64,000 nucleotides of DNA from Clostridium saccharoperbutylacetonicum N1-4(HMT) (GTDB lineage Bacteria > Bacillota > Clostridia > Clostridiales > Clostridiaceae). Shown piece after piece: positions 62,081-64,000 of the stretch (the stretch's first letter is position 1; each line of letters opens with the position of its first letter). Under the pieces are notes generated by a model, which was not told the DNA's origin, did no database searches, and saw nothing but the letters and a program-made list of their open reading frames with translations. The stretch lies in contig NC_020291.1 in the NCBI RefSeq assembly GCF_000340885.1, forward strand, positions 3,657,001 through 3,721,000. The letters are read 5' to 3'. The translations under genes were made by a program, and so were the position numbers.

Positions 62081-62223
62081 AAAATTTTCCCCACCCTCAA
62101 TAAAATTATATATAACTCTTATCAGAAGCAATCTTATTACCTACATTAATTAGGACATAACTTAAGTCTATATTTAAAAACCTTTTAACCTATATTCAAC
62201 TTCTAAAACTCTTGTACATCTGT

Positions 62224-63090
62224 TCAAGATAATTTCTCATTAAGATAAGCAAGTATATCTTTTGGTAATTGAGCATGGAAATTTTCTCTGTCAAATCCTT
62301 CTGGATCTGTCGATGGCAAAAAATTTGGATTTCTCATTGACTCTGGAAATGGACTGAGAAATGAAAAATGACCAGCATTTTCAATTTGCTTAAAAGTAAC
62401 TAAAGATTTATCTGGAATACTCTTTAACACAGTTTCAGCATTCCAAGCAGGAGTTATTGTGTCATGTTCAGCTGTTAGCATAAGGATAGGAATTCTTACA
62501 TCATCTAAACCATTCATAAACCAACCTGCGCCTGGTGCAAGTAAAACTATTGCTTTAATTCTATTATCAATATTGGTTTCTATTTTCTTACCGTCTATTG
62601 TTCTTGGAATTCCTCCTGCCAATGCAAGAGCCGTGTATCCACCCATAGAATGTCCTAGTACTGCTATCTTGTCAGCTTTAACATATTTTCCAAAAAAACT
62701 ATCTGAAAGAAGTTTATCAATTGTTAAACTTATATGCTTTGGTCTTAAAATAAGATTTTCTTCTGTGTTTTCCAATTCATTATTATTCCTGTTATTACCA
62801 TAATGTTCTACCATGGCCACAACATAACCATTTTTAGCAAGATGTGTGCTAATTGTTCTATAAAGAAGATGTGAACCTCCATTACCATGAGAAATCACAA
62901 CAAGTGGAAATTCCCCATCTAATATTTTAGAATTTATACAAACATCCATTGTATATGGGCCAAATACTGTTGGGGCAGAAATTTCTTTTGTTGGATATTG
63001 TATAAGAACATTAAATAAAAGGTCTTTGCTTTCATCTCTAATTTGTATGTTTTTACATCCTACATTTATATTAAACTGTTTAATTTCCAT
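62224..63090 (-). CDS. Alpha/beta hydrolase, PAF-acetylhydrolase/chlorophyllase-like
   Basis: A 288-residue hydrolase. VVISHGNGGSHLLYRTIS is the N-terminal oxyanion strand, VAMVEHYGNNRNN follows, and IAVLGHSMGGYTALALAGG holds the nucleophile Ser. LMLTAEHDTITPAWNAE carries the acidic residue and ENAGHFSFLSPFP the catalytic His. The pattern matches the platelet-activating-factor acetylhydrolase-like group. No signal peptide, so cytosolic. AAGGAGAGAG precedes the ATG. Substrate is not known. Confidence 0.87.
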   Translation of the reverse strand: MEIKQFNINVGCKNIQIRDESKDLLFNVLIQYPTKEISAPTVFGPYTMDVCINSKILDGEFPLVVISHGNGGSHLLYRTISTHLAKNGYVVAMVEHYGNNRNNNELENTEENLILRPKHISLTIDKLLSDSFFGKYVKADKIAVLGHSMGGYTALALAGGIPRTIDGKKIETNIDNRIKAIVLLAPGAGWFMNGLDDVRIPILMLTAEHDTITPAWNAETVLKSIPDKSLVTFKQIENAGHFSFLSPFPESMRNPNFLPSTDPEGFDRENFHAQLPKDILAYLNEKLS

Positions 63091-63159
63091 GATCTCTCTC
63101 CTTGCATTTTTTAGTTAGTACTTATTATATCTTCCGCTTATAGTAAGATAAAATATAAC

Positions 63160-63330
63160 TTATTTCACTCTTCTATTATTCCATAGGTAAATAAATTGCC
63201 TAATAAGATTTATGAGCAATGAAATTAACAAAAAAGCACTGCCAATAACATGATTATCGGTTTTCCATAAAATAATAATTGCGACTACAAATAGAATAAT
63301 TGATATTATTAACATAAATTTTGATTTCAT
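63160..63330 (-). CDS. Small two-helix membrane protein
   Basis: A 56-residue protein with two hydrophobic helices (about 5-22 and 29-45), starting MKSKFMLIISIILFVVAI and ending with a basic tail NNRRVK. AAGGAGGAGTAT directly precedes the ATG, and the gene has its own space between the hydrolase and the last GNAT gene. No family recognised; too short for standard cut-offs. Confidence 0.6.
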   Translation of the reverse strand: MKSKFMLIISIILFVVAIIILWKTDNHVIGSAFLLISLLINLIRQFIYLWNNRRVK

Positions 63331-63510
63331 ATACTCCTCCTTAACTCCATTTTTTATGTGAACTATTCAGCATTAATATGTTCAACTTGCAATTATTCCT
63401 TTCGCTTAAAAATCTAAAAGTACTACGGCATGTCCCTTTTAAGTAAAATTTAAAATTTGTTAATTACCTTATGATCTTCATATTTATAATCTTAAATATT
63501 TAATTAAAGT

Positions 63511-63966
63511 TTATCTTTCCATTAGAAAATGAACTACTTTTACATTACCATCCATATCTGTCCCGTTAACTATAAACCCACACTTCTTTGTATAAAAATT
63601 TATATTTTCAACCTTGTCTACAGGGGTTATTAATGTTATTTTACTCCAATCTTTAAAATATCCCAACATATATTTAACTGCTTGCGCACCAATACCTTTA
63701 CCTTGATATTTGGGAATCACACACAGACAACCTAGGTAATATTCTCCTCCTCCCCTATTTTCAACTGAAATAACTCCAATAGGAATATTATCATAATAAA
63801 TAATAAATTTAGGAAATTTATCAATAGACTCTTCCATTCGCTCTCTTGATCTGCCATATGCAGGACATTCCCCATATTTAATATAATCATCATAGAACGA
63901 TGCATTATAAATTTCTATTAACAAAGCTGCATCTTCTTTTATTGCTTTAATATATTTTAAACTCAT
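63511..63966 (-). CDS. GNAT-family N-acetyltransferase
   Basis: A 151-residue acetyltransferase at the end of the window. IGVISVENRGGGEYYLGCLC is the core strand, VIPKYQGKGIGAQAVKYMLG the acetyl-CoA loop, and ENINFYTKKCGF the C-terminal motif. ATG at 63966 is chosen because AAGGAG lies 7 nt upstream; an ATG ten codons earlier is possible but absorbs this site. Substrate unknown. Confidence 0.88.
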   Translation of the reverse strand: MSLKYIKAIKEDAALLIEIYNASFYDDYIKYGECPAYGRSRERMEESIDKFPKFIIYYDNIPIGVISVENRGGGEYYLGCLCVIPKYQGKGIGAQAVKYMLGYFKDWSKITLITPVDKVENINFYTKKCGFIVNGTDMDGNVKVVHFLMER

Positions 63967-64000
63967 TACAGTCTCCTTCCGTCTATAAAATTCCATTAGG

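Noticed and set aside
40117..63996. Integron-like cassette array
   Set aside because: The uniform orientation suggested it, but I saw no recurring attC-like site between genes and no integrase in the window.
1..64000. tRNA, rRNA, CRISPR arrays, prophage or transposase genes
   Set aside because: None could be recognised; repeats found are short inverted elements without coding capacity.

Overview
The window is very AT-rich, gene-dense and looks like a chromosomal segment of a spore-forming Clostridium (sensu stricto). Pointers are strong AGGAGG-type ribosome binding sites, an alpha/beta-type small acid-soluble spore protein, a YtaF-like sporulation membrane protein, choline-binding-like cell-wall repeats, and a type 2 LeuA. 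The species cannot be fixed from the sequence alone. No tRNA, rRNA, CRISPR array, transposase or phage gene was seen.

Layout. 1-4.1 kb: methionine aminopeptidase and two divergent DEAD-box RNA helicases. 4.1-4.6 kb: two palindromic repeat elements. 4.7-10.1 kb: an EamA permease, a small unknown gene, and a heterodimeric ABC exporter (BmrCD type) preceded by a 29-codon leader ORF and an intrinsic terminator. 10.2-13.6 kb: a metal-type cluster of two COG0523 GTPases, a UPF0718 permease and a DUF1980 protein. 13.8-21.5 kb: a secreted LRR/cell-wall-repeat/peptidase protein, an M42 peptidase, a manganese exporter interrupted by an amber codon under a yybP-ykoY riboswitch, hisC, small genes and leuA. 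21.8-31.9 kb: ytaF, then an efflux operon (TolC-like, HlyD-like, MacB-type ATPase and two permeases) next to an OmpR-type two-component system. A four-repeat operator lies in front of the operon. 31.9-38.8 kb: pseudouridine synthase, DUF218 protein, Hsp33, a methyltransferase, an SASP gene, and the asd-dapA-dapB lysine/diaminopimelate operon.

39.1-64 kb is different. After one unknown two-TM protein, everything lies on the minus strand. It is a run of short, mostly monocistronic accessory genes: GNAT acetyltransferases, small P-loop kinases, a VOC protein, an ECF sigma factor, HAD, nucleotidyltransferase, an MFS pump, GyrI-like, S66 peptidase, SDR, hydrolases and an Ntn hydrolase. rpiA and a large secreted cell-wall protein sit among them. 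At least six truncated or frameshifted gene remnants lie between these genes, so the region looks like a gain-and-loss zone for small-molecule modification and resistance-like functions.

The most interesting signals are regulatory. Two drug-type exporters each have a short leader ORF with a good ribosome binding site and mutually exclusive RNA hairpins downstream. The first resembles transcription attenuation as known for BmrB-BmrCD; the second is a 12-codon leader with nested hairpins before an MFS pump. The four TTA-starting hexamers at exact 11-bp spacing upstream of the TolC-HlyD-MacB operon, and the Mn2+ riboswitch in front of a nonsense-interrupted exporter, also deserve attention.
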